A stretch of DNA of 64,000 nt from assembly GCF_021602025.1 (NCBI RefSeq), contig NZ_BQHW01000007.1:124001-188000 (forward strand), written 5' to 3'. Position 1 is the first letter of the stretch, and each line of letters begins with the position of its first letter. The notes below the pieces were generated by a model. The model searched no databases. It was given only the letters and a program-made list of their open reading frames with translations, and had not been told where the DNA came from. The position numbers were made by a program, and so were the translations under genes. The DNA is from Pseudomonas ceruminis. Lineage in GTDB: Bacteria; Pseudomonadota; Gammaproteobacteria; Pseudomonadales; Pseudomonadaceae. Below are positions 8,426 to 17,875 of this stretch, piece after piece.

Positions 8426-10147
8426 TTAAAGGGTCTCGGATCCGGTCAGGCGCAAGACGGTCTTGCGCAGGATAGGGCTGTCGGGCTGGGCCTCGAAGGC
8501 TTTGGCCCAGACTTGGCGGGCTTCACGACGCTTGCCGTTGGCCCACAGGACCTCGCCCAGGTGGGCGGCCACCTCATGGTCGGGGAAGCGCTCCAGCGCC
8601 TGGCGCAGGTAGCGTTCGGCTTCGTCGAGGTTGCCCTGGCGATAGGCCACCCAGCCGAGGCTGTCGAGGATGGCGGGGTCGTCCGGGGTCAGTTGGTGGG
8701 CCTTGTCGATCAGTGCCTTGGCTTCGGCATAGCGGGTGGTGCGGTCGGCCAGGGTGTAGCCCAGGGCGTTGAGGGCCATGGCGTTTTCCGGCTCGCGAGC
8801 GATGATCGCGCGCAGGTCTTTTTCCATCTGCGCCAGGTCGTCACGCTTCTCGGCCAGCATGGCGCGGGTGTAAAGCAGGTTGAGGTCGTCCGGGTAGCGC
8901 TGGATGGCCTGCTGCAGCACCTGGTTGGCCTGGGCGTCCTTGTTGTTGTTGCTGTAGCTTTCCGATTCGATCAGGTACAGCTGAATGGCGATATCTGGCT
9001 GGGCCTCGCGGGCCTCGGCGAGCTGGCGCGACGCTTCGGTGCCGCGGCCGTTGGCGATCAGGATGTCAGCTTGGCGCAGTTGTGCCGGCAGGTAATCCGG
9101 GCCGGGGCCGACCAAGGCGTATTCGCGCAGGGCGCCTGCGGGGTCGTGGCGCTCCTCGGCGATGCGGCCCAGGTTCAGGTGCGCGGCATCGACATTGCTG
9201 TCGCGGTCAATCAGCTCGCGCAGGTAGCTTTCGGCTTCGTCCCAGTCCTTGTTCTCCAGGCACACCAGGGCCAGGGAGTAGCGCAGTTCGTCGTCATCGG
9301 GGTACTGCTGGACGAGGCTGATGAATTCGCCTTTGGCGTCGGCGATGCGGTCCTGTTCGACCAGGGTGCGCGCGTAGGTCAGGCGCAGGCGCTTGTCGTC
9401 CGGGTTGTCGCGGATGGCGCCGCGCAGCAGTGGCAAGGCTTCCGGGCCGCGGTCCAGGGCCTGCAGCAGGCGTGCGCGCAGCAGGATCGGGGCGATCTCG
9501 CCATTTTGCGCAGGGTGCTCCTCCAGCAGGTTCAGGGCTTCTTCGGCCTTGCCGTCCTGGTTCAGCAGCAGGGCTTTGCCAAACACCAGCTGGCTGTTGT
9601 CCGGGTATTTGACCAGCAGGCGGTCGAAGCTTTGCATCAGGCCGTCGCGGGTGCTCTGGTCGGTCTCGGCAGCCGACAGGGCGAGGAAGTCGAAGTGAGT
9701 GTCTCCCTGGCCTTGCAGGACTTTCTCCATATAGGCCATGGAGTCGTCATAACGGCCAGCACGCGCCAGCTGGATGGCGGCAGCGCGCTGGGCGTCGAGG
9801 TTCTGCGGGTCGTTGCGGGCCCAGATCAGTGCGGTATCCAGGGCCGGCTCGTCCGCGCCCAGGTACTCGGCGATGCGGTAGGCACGCTCGGAGACAGCAG
9901 GGTCCTGGGTCTTCTCGGCCTGGTCGGCGTAGTTGGCCAGGGCGATGTCGAAACGGTTGCGCTGGCCGGCCAGCTCGGCCACCAGCAGGCTGTAGAGCGT
10001 GTCCTGTTTGAACGACCCATACACCACGGGCTTTTCGGCCTCACCTTTGCCGACTTGGGCAACGGGAGACTCGGCCTTTTGCGGGGCCAGGCTCTGGCAG
10101 CCCTGGAGCAGGGCGAAGGCAAGCAGCAATGCGTAGGGTCTGTTCAT
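8426..10147 (-). CDS. TPR-repeat lipoprotein
   Basis: A protein of 573 residues. It begins with a lipoprotein signal ([17 protein letters not shown], lipobox LLQGC at Cys17) and continues almost entirely as tandem tetratricopeptide repeats; the clearest are near the C-terminus ([37 protein letters not shown]). The frame extends upstream, but the ATG at 10147 is the only start giving a signal peptide. No Shine-Dalgarno is evident on the coding strand there. It ends 4 bases before lolB, so co-transcription with lolB-ispE is probable. The function is unknown; envelope scaffolding is inferred. Confidence 0.9.
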   Translation of the reverse strand: MNRPYALLLAFALLQGCQSLAPQKAESPVAQVGKGEAEKPVVYGSFKQDTLYSLLVAELAGQRNRFDIALANYADQAEKTQDPAVSERAYRIAEYLGADEPALDTALIWARNDPQNLDAQRAAAIQLARAGRYDDSMAYMEKVLQGQGDTHFDFLALSAAETDQSTRDGLMQSFDRLLVKYPDNSQLVFGKALLLNQDGKAEEALNLLEEHPAQNGEIAPILLRARLLQALDRGPEALPLLRGAIRDNPDDKRLRLTYARTLVEQDRIADAKGEFISLVQQYPDDDELRYSLALVCLENKDWDEAESYLRELIDRDSNVDAAHLNLGRIAEERHDPAGALREYALVGPGPDYLPAQLRQADILIANGRGTEASRQLAEAREAQPDIAIQLYLIESESYSNNNKDAQANQVLQQAIQRYPDDLNLLYTRAMLAEKRDDLAQMEKDLRAIIAREPENAMALNALGYTLADRTTRYAEAKALIDKAHQLTPDDPAILDSLGWVAYRQGNLDEAERYLRQALERFPDHEVAAHLGEVLWANGKRREARQVWAKAFEAQPDSPILRKTVLRLTGSETL

Positions 10148-10604
10148 ATAAGGAGGCTTAAAAGGACTTACCGGCGGTCGGAGCATGATGACACAAGCGC
10201 GGGGGCAAACCCACCTGCGAAGGTCGTGGTGTACAGCGTGGGTGTTGCTAGGTGGGACAGTGGGGTGAAGTAGAGGTTCGCAAGCGTGTGCAGCAGTAGG
10301 GATCCGCATTTTTGGGCGTTCGGTCCCGTTGGAGGGTGGAAGGTGGAGGGCCCCGATTGGCCTCCCCTGGCATCCAGCACGTGTTCACCGGAATGTCAGG
10401 GAGCATTTGAAGCGGGCGATTGAAAAAAATCGCTGCGTCGGCGTGGAGGATTGTTCAGATCGAGTGGAATGGCCTGATAGCCCCCTTTGGTGGTTGAGTT
10501 AGTTTACTGACTCACCTACAGAAGCCTCACGGAATACGCCTTGATGAATCATCTTCTGACTTCATGAGGCGTCTCCCGAAATACTAGAACTCAAGGAGAT
10601 CGCC
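10148..10604. other. Intergenic stretch with no gene recognised
   Basis: About 450 bases between the TPR lipoprotein (leftward) and an orphan rightward ORF. No supported gene. A small hairpin GCGATT-gaaaaa-AATCGC lies at 10416-10433. Base composition becomes less GC-rich towards the right, marking the edge of an accessory patch. Confidence 0.5.
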
Positions 10605-10946
10605 ATGACAGTTCTTTCGAAATCGCTTGAAGATTTACTGACCAGCATTTATGCCGACGATAAGGTTTCCATGAAAGAATTCCTGACCCTGCAGGCGGAT
10701 GCAGACAACCGCTGGGAAAGGGTGATTGCTGAGCTAGGGCCGAATACGACGCTACTGGCATTCCAGAAGGCGATGGATGTTGCAATGCACATGCTGCACT
10801 TGAGTGTCGAACATGTCAAAAGGCAAGAACTCACTGATCTTGGCGAAGCAGTAGTGAAAGATGCGGTGACTGCCCAGGTTGAATATGTAAGAGCAGGGTG
10901 CGCGCTGAGCCTGAGGGCTTTGAAAGTTGGCCCCAACTCCATTTGA
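10605..10946 (+). CDS. Hypothetical alpha-helical protein
   Basis: I do not recognise this 113-residue protein. It has a good ribosome site (CAAGGAGATCGCC before the ATG), no signal peptide and no membrane segment, and reads as mostly helical with acidic and leucine-rich stretches (SKSLEDLLTSIYADD; QKAMDVAMHMLHLSVEHVKRQEL). Codon use and base composition are less GC-rich than the neighbouring core genes. It stands alone between the lolB and hemA blocks in a patch that also holds a toxin-like remnant, so it is probably strain-variable cargo. Confidence 0.65.
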   Translation: MTVLSKSLEDLLTSIYADDKVSMKEFLTLQADADNRWERVIAELGPNTTLLAFQKAMDVAMHMLHLSVEHVKRQELTDLGEAVVKDAVTAQVEYVRAGCALSLRALKVGPNSI

Positions 10947-11193
10947 TCTGATAGCTATGCCTGTCTAGCAGGGGCAGGCGTGGCGCGTGAGTGCTCCGCG
11001 CTCACGTCTCACTCTAGAACTATCAGTGATAGAAGCGATAGTGTCATGGTATACCAGAAAACAGGAGCAGGCGTCTGGATATCTCGGGCATGCATTGGAT
11101 GTCAATGGGGTCTGCCAAGTTGCGGCGTATGTGCATTGTGGTGCCAGCCCTGGCGTCGATTTTGCCAATGGCGGCTTGGCGGATTCTCGAGAT
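10947..11193. other. Intergenic stretch containing a tetO-like palindrome
   Basis: No convincing gene. The 13-bp perfect dyad CTATCA-G-TGATAG at 11020-11032 equals the core of the TetR operator tetO2, and a weaker hairpin CGTGAG/CTCACG sits at 10986-11006. No TetR-family gene is in the window, so the site may be fortuitous or respond to a regulator elsewhere. Confidence 0.35.
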
Positions 11194-11571
11194 TCAAATG
11201 AGATATCGGCACGCGTGAGTTAACAGTAATGCTAGAAATAAGGCGAGGTTGAAGATGACAAGTCTGCATAGTCGTTTTTTCATTCGTTCGGGTAGCCGAT
11301 CAACCTCATCAATTTTTATCAGGCCCCTGCGTGCATACGCCTCTGGGAAAACTAACATCAGAGACAGCGCCCCAAACCGAATGATTTTGCCAGTCAGGCC
11401 AAATTCAGAATATAGCTTTCTATTGTCATTGATGATTTTGCAGCTGGGTAGCAGGGATTCTATATATTCGGTGTCGCGATGTGATAAATAAAATGTTAGA
11501 GGTAGAGAGATAAAAATCGCTGTAAAAATAATGCCATAGGCTGCGCCTAAAGCAAGTTGAATTGTGGTCAC
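11194..11571 (-). CDS. Small membrane protein, candidate immunity protein
   Basis: A protein of 125 residues with two predicted transmembrane segments: about residues 6-28 (ALGAAYGIIFTAIFISLPLTF) and about 103-123 (LVIFNLALFLALLLTHA), joined by a charged cytosolic-type middle. I do not recognise the family. Its ATG overlaps the stop of the upstream toxin-like fragment (ATGA at 11568-11571), the architecture of a translationally coupled toxin-immunity pair. Two-TM partners are typical for immunity against pore-forming toxins; that role is inferred. The gene itself appears intact although its partner is truncated. Confidence 0.6.
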   Translation of the reverse strand: MTTIQLALGAAYGIIFTAIFISLPLTFYLSHRDTEYIESLLPSCKIINDNRKLYSEFGLTGKIIRFGALSLMLVFPEAYARRGLIKIDEVDRLPERMKKRLCRLVIFNLALFLALLLTHACRYLI

Positions 11572-11981
11572 TTTATCACTCGCTCATACAAAATTTCGCC
11601 CAAATATTCTCCTCCTTCATTTCCGAGCTCCCCGCCTACGATTCCTCCCAAGGCTCCGCCCCCTACCCCACACGCGATCGCTCCAGGCCCGCCTGATGCT
11701 ATTCCTAAGACCACGCTACAGGCTGCCATTCCAATGAGATTTCCACCGATTGAGCCAATTAGGCCTCCTCCCACGCTACCTGCAAGTGAACCACTCTCAA
11801 CGATGGTAGCTCTTTTGCATTCTTCATCTCTCCCTTCTGCGCATGCTTTTTTGATTGATAAGCTTGTGCTTGCGACCTCCAACGCAATGCCGATATAGGC
11901 GCCTTTCTTGATCAGGTTCGCTGCTTTGCCAACCCCTGCAACCTTATCGGCATACCCTGCAATTTCCCCAGATGTTAAGGT
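11568..11981 (-). pseudogene. 5'-truncated glycine-zipper toxin C-terminus (polymorphic/T6SS-type toxin-like)
   Basis: The frame is open from just after a TAA at 11982-11984 to the stop at 11568-11570 (137 codons) but has no ATG or GTG; the only candidate is a TTG at 11882. The peptide reads as the end of a larger protein: a VAGVGKAANLIKKGAYIG stretch, an ACAEGRDEECK segment, then glycine-zipper hydrophobic runs (GSVGGGLIGSIGGNLIG; GGGALGGIVGGELG) and a hydrophilic end. Such tails occur in pore-forming C-terminal domains of polymorphic or type VI effectors, as I recall. It is coupled to a two-TM protein. I call it a decayed or displaced toxin tip; a complete small Gly-zipper protein starting at the TTG is the alternative. 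Confidence 0.5.
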
Positions 11982-12173
11982 TTATTCGCAGGCAGGAGTG
12001 CTTGGCCCGGTCAGTGATTGGCAAGGCTAGGCGTCGAATTGAGAGGGAGCAATATCTAAGGCTTTGTTTCAGAAACGAGCTACAGACTTGTGGAATAAAT
12101 CGTTTTGAATGTATCGAAAGTTGTCTTGGCACGCCTTGTTCTGTAAGAAATATACCCTGACCCGGCACGGACT
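11982..12173. other. Intergenic, no gene recognised
   Basis: The stretch between the toxin-like fragment and the REP pair shows no supported reading frame; the frame of the fragment upstream is closed at 11982-11984, and no continuation in another frame looks toxin-like. Confidence 0.4.
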
Positions 12174-12260
12174 TTGTGGCAGCCGGCTTGCCGGCGATCA
12201 CCGGCGAAGCCGGCGCCACGACCGCGGTGTCAGCATCGCCGGCAAGCCGGCTCCCACAGG
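12174..12260. repeat. REP element pair (BIME-like)
   Basis: Two oppositely oriented copies of a P. putida-type REP (core GCCGGCTTGCCGGCGAT on one side and ATCGCCGGCAAGCCGGC on the other) flank a short GC-rich spacer. The outer ends are TGTGGCAG and CTCCCACA. It sits 145 bp upstream of hemA at the end of the accessory patch. Confidence 0.75.
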
Positions 12261-12405
12261 GCGCCTGGTGTGCTTGCCGGCTTTGTTGCCAGCGCGAGAG
12301 CAGGTCGGGCGAGCAGGTGCTATCAGCTCAATAGCGAACGGTGGTTGTCCTGAAACCTGCGAAAGAGGACAATTATCGGCTTCCCGTCACAACCAGCGAC
12401 CTTGC

Positions 12406-13683
12406 ATGGCCTTTCTTGCACTTGGTATCAACCATAAGACTGCCTCGGTAGACGTACGCGAGCGCGTGGCGTTTACCCCCGAGCAGCTGGTCGACGCCCT
12501 GCAGCAGCTCTGCCGACTGACCGCCAGCCGCGAAGCGGCGATCCTGTCGACCTGCAACCGTAGCGAGCTCTATATAGAGCAGGATCAGCTGTCGGCCGAC
12601 GCCGTTCTGCAGTGGCTGGCCGATTATCACCGCCTGAACGTGGATGAACTGCGCGCCAGCGCCTATATCCATGAAGAGCACGACGCGGTGAGGCACATGA
12701 TGCGGGTGGCCTCCGGCCTGGACTCGCTCGTGCTCGGCGAACCGCAGATCCTCGGCCAGATGAAGTCGGCCTATGCTGTCGCGCGCGAGGCCGGTACCGT
12801 CGGCCCGCTGCTCGGGCGCCTGTTCCAGGCCACCTTCAGTGCAGCCAAGCAGGTGCGCACCGACACTGCAATCGGCGAAAACCCTGTGTCGGTGGCGTTT
12901 GCCGCGGTGAGCCTGGCGCGGCAGATCTTCAGCGACCTGGGACGCAGCCAGGCGTTGCTGATCGGCGCCGGTGAAACCATCACCCTGGTGGCCCGTCACC
13001 TGCATGAGCAGGGTGTGCGCCGTATCGTCGTGGCCAACCGTACCCTGGAACGGGCCAGCCTTCTTGCCGAGCAGTTCGGTGCCCATGCCGTGTTGCTGGC
13101 TGACATCCCCCAGGAACTGGCCAACAGCGACATCGTCATCAGCTCCACCGCCAGCCAGTTGCCGATCCTCGGCAAGGGTGCGGTGGAAAGCGCGCTGAAG
13201 CAGCGCCGCCACAAGCCGATCTTCATGGTCGACATTGCCGTACCGCGTGACATCGAGACGGAGGTCGGTGAACTCGACGACGTCTACCTGTACACCGTCG
13301 ACGACCTGCACGAAGTGGTCGCAGAAAACCTCAAGAGCCGCCAAGGGGCGGCTCAGGCAGCTGAAGAGCTGGTTTCGGTGGGTGCTGAAGACTTCATGGT
13401 GCGCCTGCGCGAGCTGGGCGCCGTAGACGTACTGCGTGCCTACCGCCAGCAAAGCGAGCGCCTGCGCGACGAAGAATTGCAAAAAGCCCAGCGCCTGCTG
13501 GCCAACGGCGGCAACCCCGAGGAAGTATTGGCCCAACTGGCCCGGGGGCTGACCAACAAACTGCTGCATGCGCCTAGCGTGCAACTGAAAAAGCTCTCGG
13601 CCGAGGGCCGCCTCGATGCGCTGGCCATGGCCCAGGAACTCTTTGCCCTCAATGAGGGCTCCACGGACAAATCCCTGCAATGA
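12406..13683 (+). CDS. hemA: Glutamyl-tRNA reductase
   Basis: A 425-residue GluTR, the NADPH-dependent first step of the C5 heme pathway, making glutamate-1-semialdehyde from Glu-tRNA. The start [14 protein letters not shown] is canonical; the catalytic cysteine is Cys50 in the STCNRSELY motif, followed by the [20 protein letters not shown] signature, an NADPH-binding Rossmann segment (LLIGAGE) and the C-terminal dimerisation helix. The frame is open far upstream through the REP pair, but the family start and length choose this ATG. Its stop overlaps prfA (ATGA), so hemA-prfA-prmC are co-translated. Confidence 0.97.
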   Translation: MAFLALGINHKTASVDVRERVAFTPEQLVDALQQLCRLTASREAAILSTCNRSELYIEQDQLSADAVLQWLADYHRLNVDELRASAYIHEEHDAVRHMMRVASGLDSLVLGEPQILGQMKSAYAVAREAGTVGPLLGRLFQATFSAAKQVRTDTAIGENPVSVAFAAVSLARQIFSDLGRSQALLIGAGETITLVARHLHEQGVRRIVVANRTLERASLLAEQFGAHAVLLADIPQELANSDIVISSTASQLPILGKGAVESALKQRRHKPIFMVDIAVPRDIETEVGELDDVYLYTVDDLHEVVAENLKSRQGAAQAAEELVSVGAEDFMVRLRELGAVDVLRAYRQQSERLRDEELQKAQRLLANGGNPEEVLAQLARGLTNKLLHAPSVQLKKLSAEGRLDALAMAQELFALNEGSTDKSLQ

Positions 13684-14762
13684 AAGCGTCGCTGCTGAAC
13701 AAACTGGATACGCTCCAGGACCGCTTCGAGGAACTCACCGCACTGCTGGGTGATGCCGAAGTCATTTCCGACCAGACCCGCTTTCGCGCTTACTCGCGCG
13801 AATATGCCGAAGTGGAGCCGGTGATCGCCGCCTATCAGGCGTGGCGCAAGGTGCAGGACGACCTCGAAGGCGCCCAGGCACTGCTCAAGGATGCTGACCC
13901 CGACATGCGCGAAATGGCCGTGGATGAGGTGCGTGAAGCCAAGGAACAACTGGCAGGCCTGGAGTCGCAGTTGCAGCGCATGCTGCTGCCCAAGGACCCC
14001 AACGACGGGCGCAACGTGTTCCTCGAAATCCGTGCCGGCACCGGGGGGGACGAAGCGGCAATCTTCTCTGGCGACCTGTTCCGCATGTATTCGCGTTACG
14101 CCGAGCGGCGTGGCTGGCGCCTGGAGATTCTCTCTGAGAACGAAGGCGAGCACGGCGGCTACAAAGAGATCATCGCGCGTGTCGAGGGCGACAGCGTGTA
14201 CGGCAAGCTCAAGTTCGAATCAGGCGCGCACCGCGTGCAGCGGGTGCCGGAAACCGAGTCGCAGGGCCGGATCCACACCTCGGCGTGCACGGTGGCGGTG
14301 TTGCCTGAGCCCGATGAGCAGGTCGCCATCGAGATCAACCCGGCCGACTTGCGCGTGGATACCTACCGCGCCTCCGGTGCCGGTGGTCAGCACGTCAACA
14401 AGACCGACTCCGCTATCCGCATCACCCACTTGCCTACCGGGATCGTGGTTGAGTGCCAGGAAGAGCGTTCTCAGCATAAGAACCGCGCCCGCGCCATGTC
14501 CTGGCTGTCGGCCAAGCTCAACGACATGCAGACCAGCGCTGCGCAGAACGCCATCGCCAGCGAGCGCAAGCTGCTGGTGGGTTCGGGGGACCGCTCCGAG
14601 CGCATCCGTACTTACAATTACCCACAGGGACGGGTGACCGATCACCGTATCAACCTGACCTTGTATTCCCTCGACGACATCCTGGCCGGTGGCGTGGACG
14701 CCGTGATCGAACCGTTGCTGGCCGAATACCAGGCCGATCAATTGGCTGCTCTGGGGGACTGA
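13680..14762 (+). CDS. prfA: Peptide chain release factor 1
   Basis: A 360-residue RF1 that terminates at UAA/UAG. The GGQ motif is at residues 235-237 within [13 protein letters not shown]; its glutamine is methylated by the product of the next gene, prmC. The codon-recognition tripeptide region reads [10 protein letters not shown], i.e. PxT with Glu in the middle where E. coli has Ala. Length is normal. Its stop shares one base with the prmC start (TGATG), consistent with tight coupling of factor and modifier. Confidence 0.98.
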   Translation: MKASLLNKLDTLQDRFEELTALLGDAEVISDQTRFRAYSREYAEVEPVIAAYQAWRKVQDDLEGAQALLKDADPDMREMAVDEVREAKEQLAGLESQLQRMLLPKDPNDGRNVFLEIRAGTGGDEAAIFSGDLFRMYSRYAERRGWRLEILSENEGEHGGYKEIIARVEGDSVYGKLKFESGAHRVQRVPETESQGRIHTSACTVAVLPEPDEQVAIEINPADLRVDTYRASGAGGQHVNKTDSAIRITHLPTGIVVECQEERSQHKNRARAMSWLSAKLNDMQTSAAQNAIASERKLLVGSGDRSERIRTYNYPQGRVTDHRINLTLYSLDDILAGGVDAVIEPLLAEYQADQLAALGD

Positions 14763-15592
14763 TGACCATTATTGCCAGCCTGCTGCGCAATGCGCAGCTG
14801 CCCGATTCGCCCTCGGAGCGCCTGGACGCCGAGTTACTGCTGGCTGCCGCCATTGGCAAGTCGCGCAGCTTCCTGCACACCTGGCCAGAGCGGATCGTCA
14901 GCAGCGAAGATGCCGAGACCTATGCCGGCTACCTGCAGCGTCGCCGGGCCGGCGAGCCGGTGGCCTACATTCTTGGGCAGCAGGGCTTCTGGAAGCTCGA
15001 CCTGGAGGTCGCCCCGCATACACTGATCCCGCGGCCGGATACCGAGCTGCTGGTCGAGACTGCCCTGGCGTTGCAACCGGCTTCGCCGGCCAAGGTGCTC
15101 GACCTGGGCACCGGTACGGGTGCCATCGCCCTGGCCCTGGCCAGCGACTGCCCCGCCTGGCAGGTCACGGCGGTGGATCGGGTCGAGGAGGCAGTAGCGC
15201 TGGCCGAACGTAATCGCCAGCGCCTGGGCCTGGGCAATGTCCAGGTGCTGGCCAGCCATTGGTTCAGCAACCTGGCTGGCCAGCAATTTGACCTGATTCT
15301 CAGCAACCCGCCTTACATCGCCGCCGAAGACCCGCACCTGGTCGCCGGGGATGTGCGCTTCGAGCCCAGCAGCGCGCTGGTCGCCGGCGCCGATGGCCTG
15401 GATGACCTGCGGGCGATCGTCAGCCAGGCCCCGATGTACCTGTTGCCAGGTGGGTGGTTGTTGCTCGAACATGGCTACGACCAGGCTGTGGCAGTGCGCG
15501 CGCTGTTGGCTGCGCAAGGCTTCATCGAGATAGCCAGCCGCAGGGACCTGGGGGGTCATGAACGTATTTCCCTGGGGCGCATGCCATGTTGA
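14762..15592 (+). CDS. prmC: Release factor glutamine methyltransferase
   Basis: A 276-residue SAM-dependent methyltransferase (formerly HemK) that N5-methylates the GGQ glutamine of RF1 and RF2. The SAM loop VLDLGTGTGAIALALA and the catalytic NPPY at residues 182-185 are present, and the N-terminal helical RF-binding domain has family length. It is placed directly after its substrate gene prfA and overlaps moeB by 7 bases. Confidence 0.97.
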   Translation: MTIIASLLRNAQLPDSPSERLDAELLLAAAIGKSRSFLHTWPERIVSSEDAETYAGYLQRRRAGEPVAYILGQQGFWKLDLEVAPHTLIPRPDTELLVETALALQPASPAKVLDLGTGTGAIALALASDCPAWQVTAVDRVEEAVALAERNRQRLGLGNVQVLASHWFSNLAGQQFDLILSNPPYIAAEDPHLVAGDVRFEPSSALVAGADGLDDLRAIVSQAPMYLLPGGWLLLEHGYDQAVAVRALLAAQGFIEIASRRDLGGHERISLGRMPC

Positions 15593-16341
15593 GCGATCAG
15601 GAACTGTTGCGTTACAGCCGGCAGATTCTGCTGGCCCAGGTGGATATCGACGGCCAACTGCGTCTGAAGCGGAGCAAGGCGCTGATCGTCGGCCTGGGGG
15701 GGCTCGGCTCGCCCGTGGCGTTGTACCTTGCCGCTGCTGGCGTTGGTGAGCTGCACCTGGCCGACTTCGACACTGTCGACCTGACCAATCTACAGCGCCA
15801 GGTCATCCATGACAGCAGCAATGTCGGGATGAGCAAGGTGGACTCGGCGCTGCAACGCCTGCAGGCGATCAACCCCGAGGTCACCCTGGTCGCTCATCGC
15901 CAGGCACTGGACGAAGATTCCCTGGCTGCGGCAGTGGCAGCGGTCGACCTGGTGCTGGACTGCTCCGACAACTTTGCTACCCGTGAGGCCGTCAACGCTG
16001 CCTGCTTCGCCGTTGGCAAACCGCTGGTCAGTGGTGCTGCGATCCGCCTCGAAGGGCAGTTGTCTGTGTTCGACCCTCGGCGCGACTACAGCCCTTGCTA
16101 CCACTGCCTGTATGGCCATGGCAGCGAGGATGAGCTGACCTGCAGTGAAGCGGGGGTGATCGGCCCGCTGGTCGGGTTGGTCGGCAGCCTGCAGGCACTG
16201 GAGGCCATGAAGCTGCTCGCCGGCTTCGGTGAGCCGCTGGTAGGCCGCCTGCTGCTGATCGACGCCTTGGGCACGCGCCTGCGTGAGCTGCGGGTCAAGC
16301 GTGATCCTGCCTGCAGCGTATGCGGCAAGCGCGATGGCTGA
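15586..16341 (+). CDS. moeB: ThiF/MoeB-family adenylyltransferase
   Basis: A 251-residue E1-like enzyme that adenylates the C-terminus of a small sulfur-carrier protein (MoaD in molybdopterin synthesis, or ThiS). It has the nucleotide loop [20 protein letters not shown], the ATP/Arg-finger region DLTNLQRQ, the DCSDNF motif, and two zinc-binding CxxC pairs (CYHC near residue 180 and CSVC near 245). It lacks a rhodanese domain. It overlaps prmC and murI by a few bases, a conserved Pseudomonas cluster. The moeB name follows the locus; a thiF role cannot be excluded. Confidence 0.9.
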   Translation: MLSDQELLRYSRQILLAQVDIDGQLRLKRSKALIVGLGGLGSPVALYLAAAGVGELHLADFDTVDLTNLQRQVIHDSSNVGMSKVDSALQRLQAINPEVTLVAHRQALDEDSLAAAVAAVDLVLDCSDNFATREAVNAACFAVGKPLVSGAAIRLEGQLSVFDPRRDYSPCYHCLYGHGSEDELTCSEAGVIGPLVGLVGSLQALEAMKLLAGFGEPLVGRLLLIDALGTRLRELRVKRDPACSVCGKRDG

Positions 16342-17131
16342 GCGCTCGGCCCCCGTCGGCGTGATGGACTCCGGGGTCGGCGGCTTGTCGGTCCTGGCCG
16401 AAATCCAGAGCCTTTTGCCCCACGAATCGCTGCTTTACGTGGCCGATTGTGGCCATGTGCCCTACGGCGAAAAAAGCCCGGATTATATCCGCCAGCGTTG
16501 CCGGCGAATTGCCGAGTTTTTCCAGGCACAGGGGGCCAAGGCGATGGTTCTGGCCTGTAACACGGCTACCGTGGCGGCCGTTGCCGATCTGCGCGAGCTT
16601 TACCCCGACTGGCCACTGGTAGGCATGGAGCCGGCGGTAAAGCCCGCTGCTGCAGCCACCCGTTCCGGCGTGGTGGGCGTGCTGGCAACCACCGGCACAT
16701 TGCAAAGCGCCAAGTTCGCGGCGTTGCTCGACCGCTTCGCCAACGATGTGCGGGTGGTCACCCAGCCTTGCCCCGGGTTGGTCGAACTGATCGAGACCGG
16801 TGACCTGGGCAGCCCGCAGTTGCGCCAGTTACTGCTCGGCTATGTGCAGCCGCTGCTGGCGGCCGGTTGTGACACGTTGATATTGGGTTGTACCCACTAT
16901 CCCTTCCTGCGGCCCCTGCTGGCCGAGATGGTGCCCGCCGATGTGGCCATCATCGATACCGGCGCTGCGGTGGCGCGGCAACTGCAGCGGCTGCTCGACG
17001 CACGTGGCCTACTGGCCGAAGGGCCGCCACGCGAAGCCGCGTTCTGGAGCAGCGCCGATCCGCAATCATTGAGCGCCATCCTGCCTGTGCTGTGGCATCG
17101 GTCGCACGGTGTTCAACGTTTTACAATGTAG
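16334..17131 (+). CDS. murI: Glutamate racemase
   Basis: A 265-residue cofactor-independent racemase supplying D-glutamate for peptidoglycan. The Asp-Ser pair (residues 12-13 in MDSGVGG) and the two catalytic cysteines Cys75 (ACNTATVA) and Cys186 (GCTHYPF) are in place. The frame is open upstream, but the ATG at 16334, overlapping moeB by 8 bases, gives the canonical N-terminus. It is the last gene of the hemA-murI run and converges on the SDR gene 26 bases away. Confidence 0.96.
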   Translation: MAERSAPVGVMDSGVGGLSVLAEIQSLLPHESLLYVADCGHVPYGEKSPDYIRQRCRRIAEFFQAQGAKAMVLACNTATVAAVADLRELYPDWPLVGMEPAVKPAAAATRSGVVGVLATTGTLQSAKFAALLDRFANDVRVVTQPCPGLVELIETGDLGSPQLRQLLLGYVQPLLAAGCDTLILGCTHYPFLRPLLAEMVPADVAIIDTGAAVARQLQRLLDARGLLAEGPPREAAFWSSADPQSLSAILPVLWHRSHGVQRFTM

Positions 17132-17157
17132 ACTCGGCCCTGCAGAGCAGGTTGCGG

Positions 17158-17859
17158 CTATTGGCGAGACAACGGCCACAAGCTGCTCGGGTCCAACGTC
17201 TCAAGCACCAGTTCAGGTTCACGTAACGGCAACCGTTGCAGCAGTTCTTCTGCCGCGTTCTGCGGCGTCCAGGGATCGGGCAGGGCTTGCGCCGAGGTCA
17301 CCGGTGTCTTCAGGGATTGCGGTGCAACCACTGTCAAATCGATCCCCATCCCCTTCAACGGCTCGCGCTGTTCGCGCAACCACTGGGGGGTGTTGTTCCA
17401 GCCTGCGGTCGTTTGTGTGGGCGCATACAACTGCAAAGCCGAGTAACGGCTGAAAATCGCCATCACCTGCGGCATGTCCCCCCTGGCCAAAAACGGCAGG
17501 GCGCTGGCCAGGCAATATTCACCCGCCACCCGATTCGTGCTGATGATTTTCTCGAAGAGATCGTTGTGCGCCACGGCGCCTTCCAGGTAATCGCTGGTGC
17601 CAGCATTGATGATCAGGCTGTCCAGTGACTTCCAGGCACGTGAGATCTCCCCGCTGGCGCGGGCTGCCTGATGCTCATGATGCAACTGCCAAGGCAGGCG
17701 CAGGAGCCTGTCGCCATGGTGTGTCGCCAATTCATCCAACGCTTGGCTGTCTTTCCCACTGGCGGCAACCCGGTGTCCTTGCTCAAGCAACCGCTCTACT
17801 AAGGCCAGACCCAATCCATTGCTGGCCCCTGTAACCCAGAAACTACGCGAGTTGGTCAA
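17158..17859 (-). CDS. Short-chain dehydrogenase-like protein lacking the YxxxK pair
   Basis: An SDR-fold protein of 233 residues. The NAD(P)-binding TGASNGLG (residues 10-17) and the NAG motif (85-87) are clear, but where Tyr and Lys of YxxxK are expected the sequence reads Thr151 and Asn155, and no YxxxK occurs nearby (Tyr145 is followed by Gln149). The start is a TTG at 17857-17859 preceded by AGAGGG about 8 bases away; no ATG fits. It is the last gene of the photolyase operon, 16 bases after phrB. It may be a binding or structural SDR, or use unusual chemistry; the function is unknown. Confidence 0.8.
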   Translation of the reverse strand: MTNSRSFWVTGASNGLGLALVERLLEQGHRVAASGKDSQALDELATHHGDRLLRLPWQLHHEHQAARASGEISRAWKSLDSLIINAGTSDYLEGAVAHNDLFEKIISTNRVAGEYCLASALPFLARGDMPQVMAIFSRYSALQLYAPTQTTAGWNNTPQWLREQREPLKGMGIDLTVVAPQSLKTPVTSAQALPDPWTPQNAAEELLQRLPLREPELVLETLDPSSLWPLSRQ

Positions 17860-17875
17860 GATGCTGCCCTCTGAA

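Noticed and set aside
10151-10156. AGGAGG next to the TPR lipoprotein start
   Set aside because: It lies on the plus strand, opposite to the gene; the coding strand reads CCTCCT, so it cannot be its ribosome site and no plus-strand start follows.
8387-10273. A 628-codon open frame on the plus strand
   Set aside because: It is antisense to the TPR lipoprotein gene and its peptide is low-complexity (Val/Gly/Gln rich), a shadow of GC-rich codon bias; the minus-strand protein has clear TPR repeats and a lipobox.
10987-11223. Possible small plus-strand gene
   Set aside because: No ribosome site and no protein-like pattern; it spans the tetO-like dyad and hairpin and ends over the membrane-protein gene.
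12373-13680. A 435-codon minus-strand frame
   Set aside because: It is antisense to hemA, which has all glutamyl-tRNA reductase motifs.
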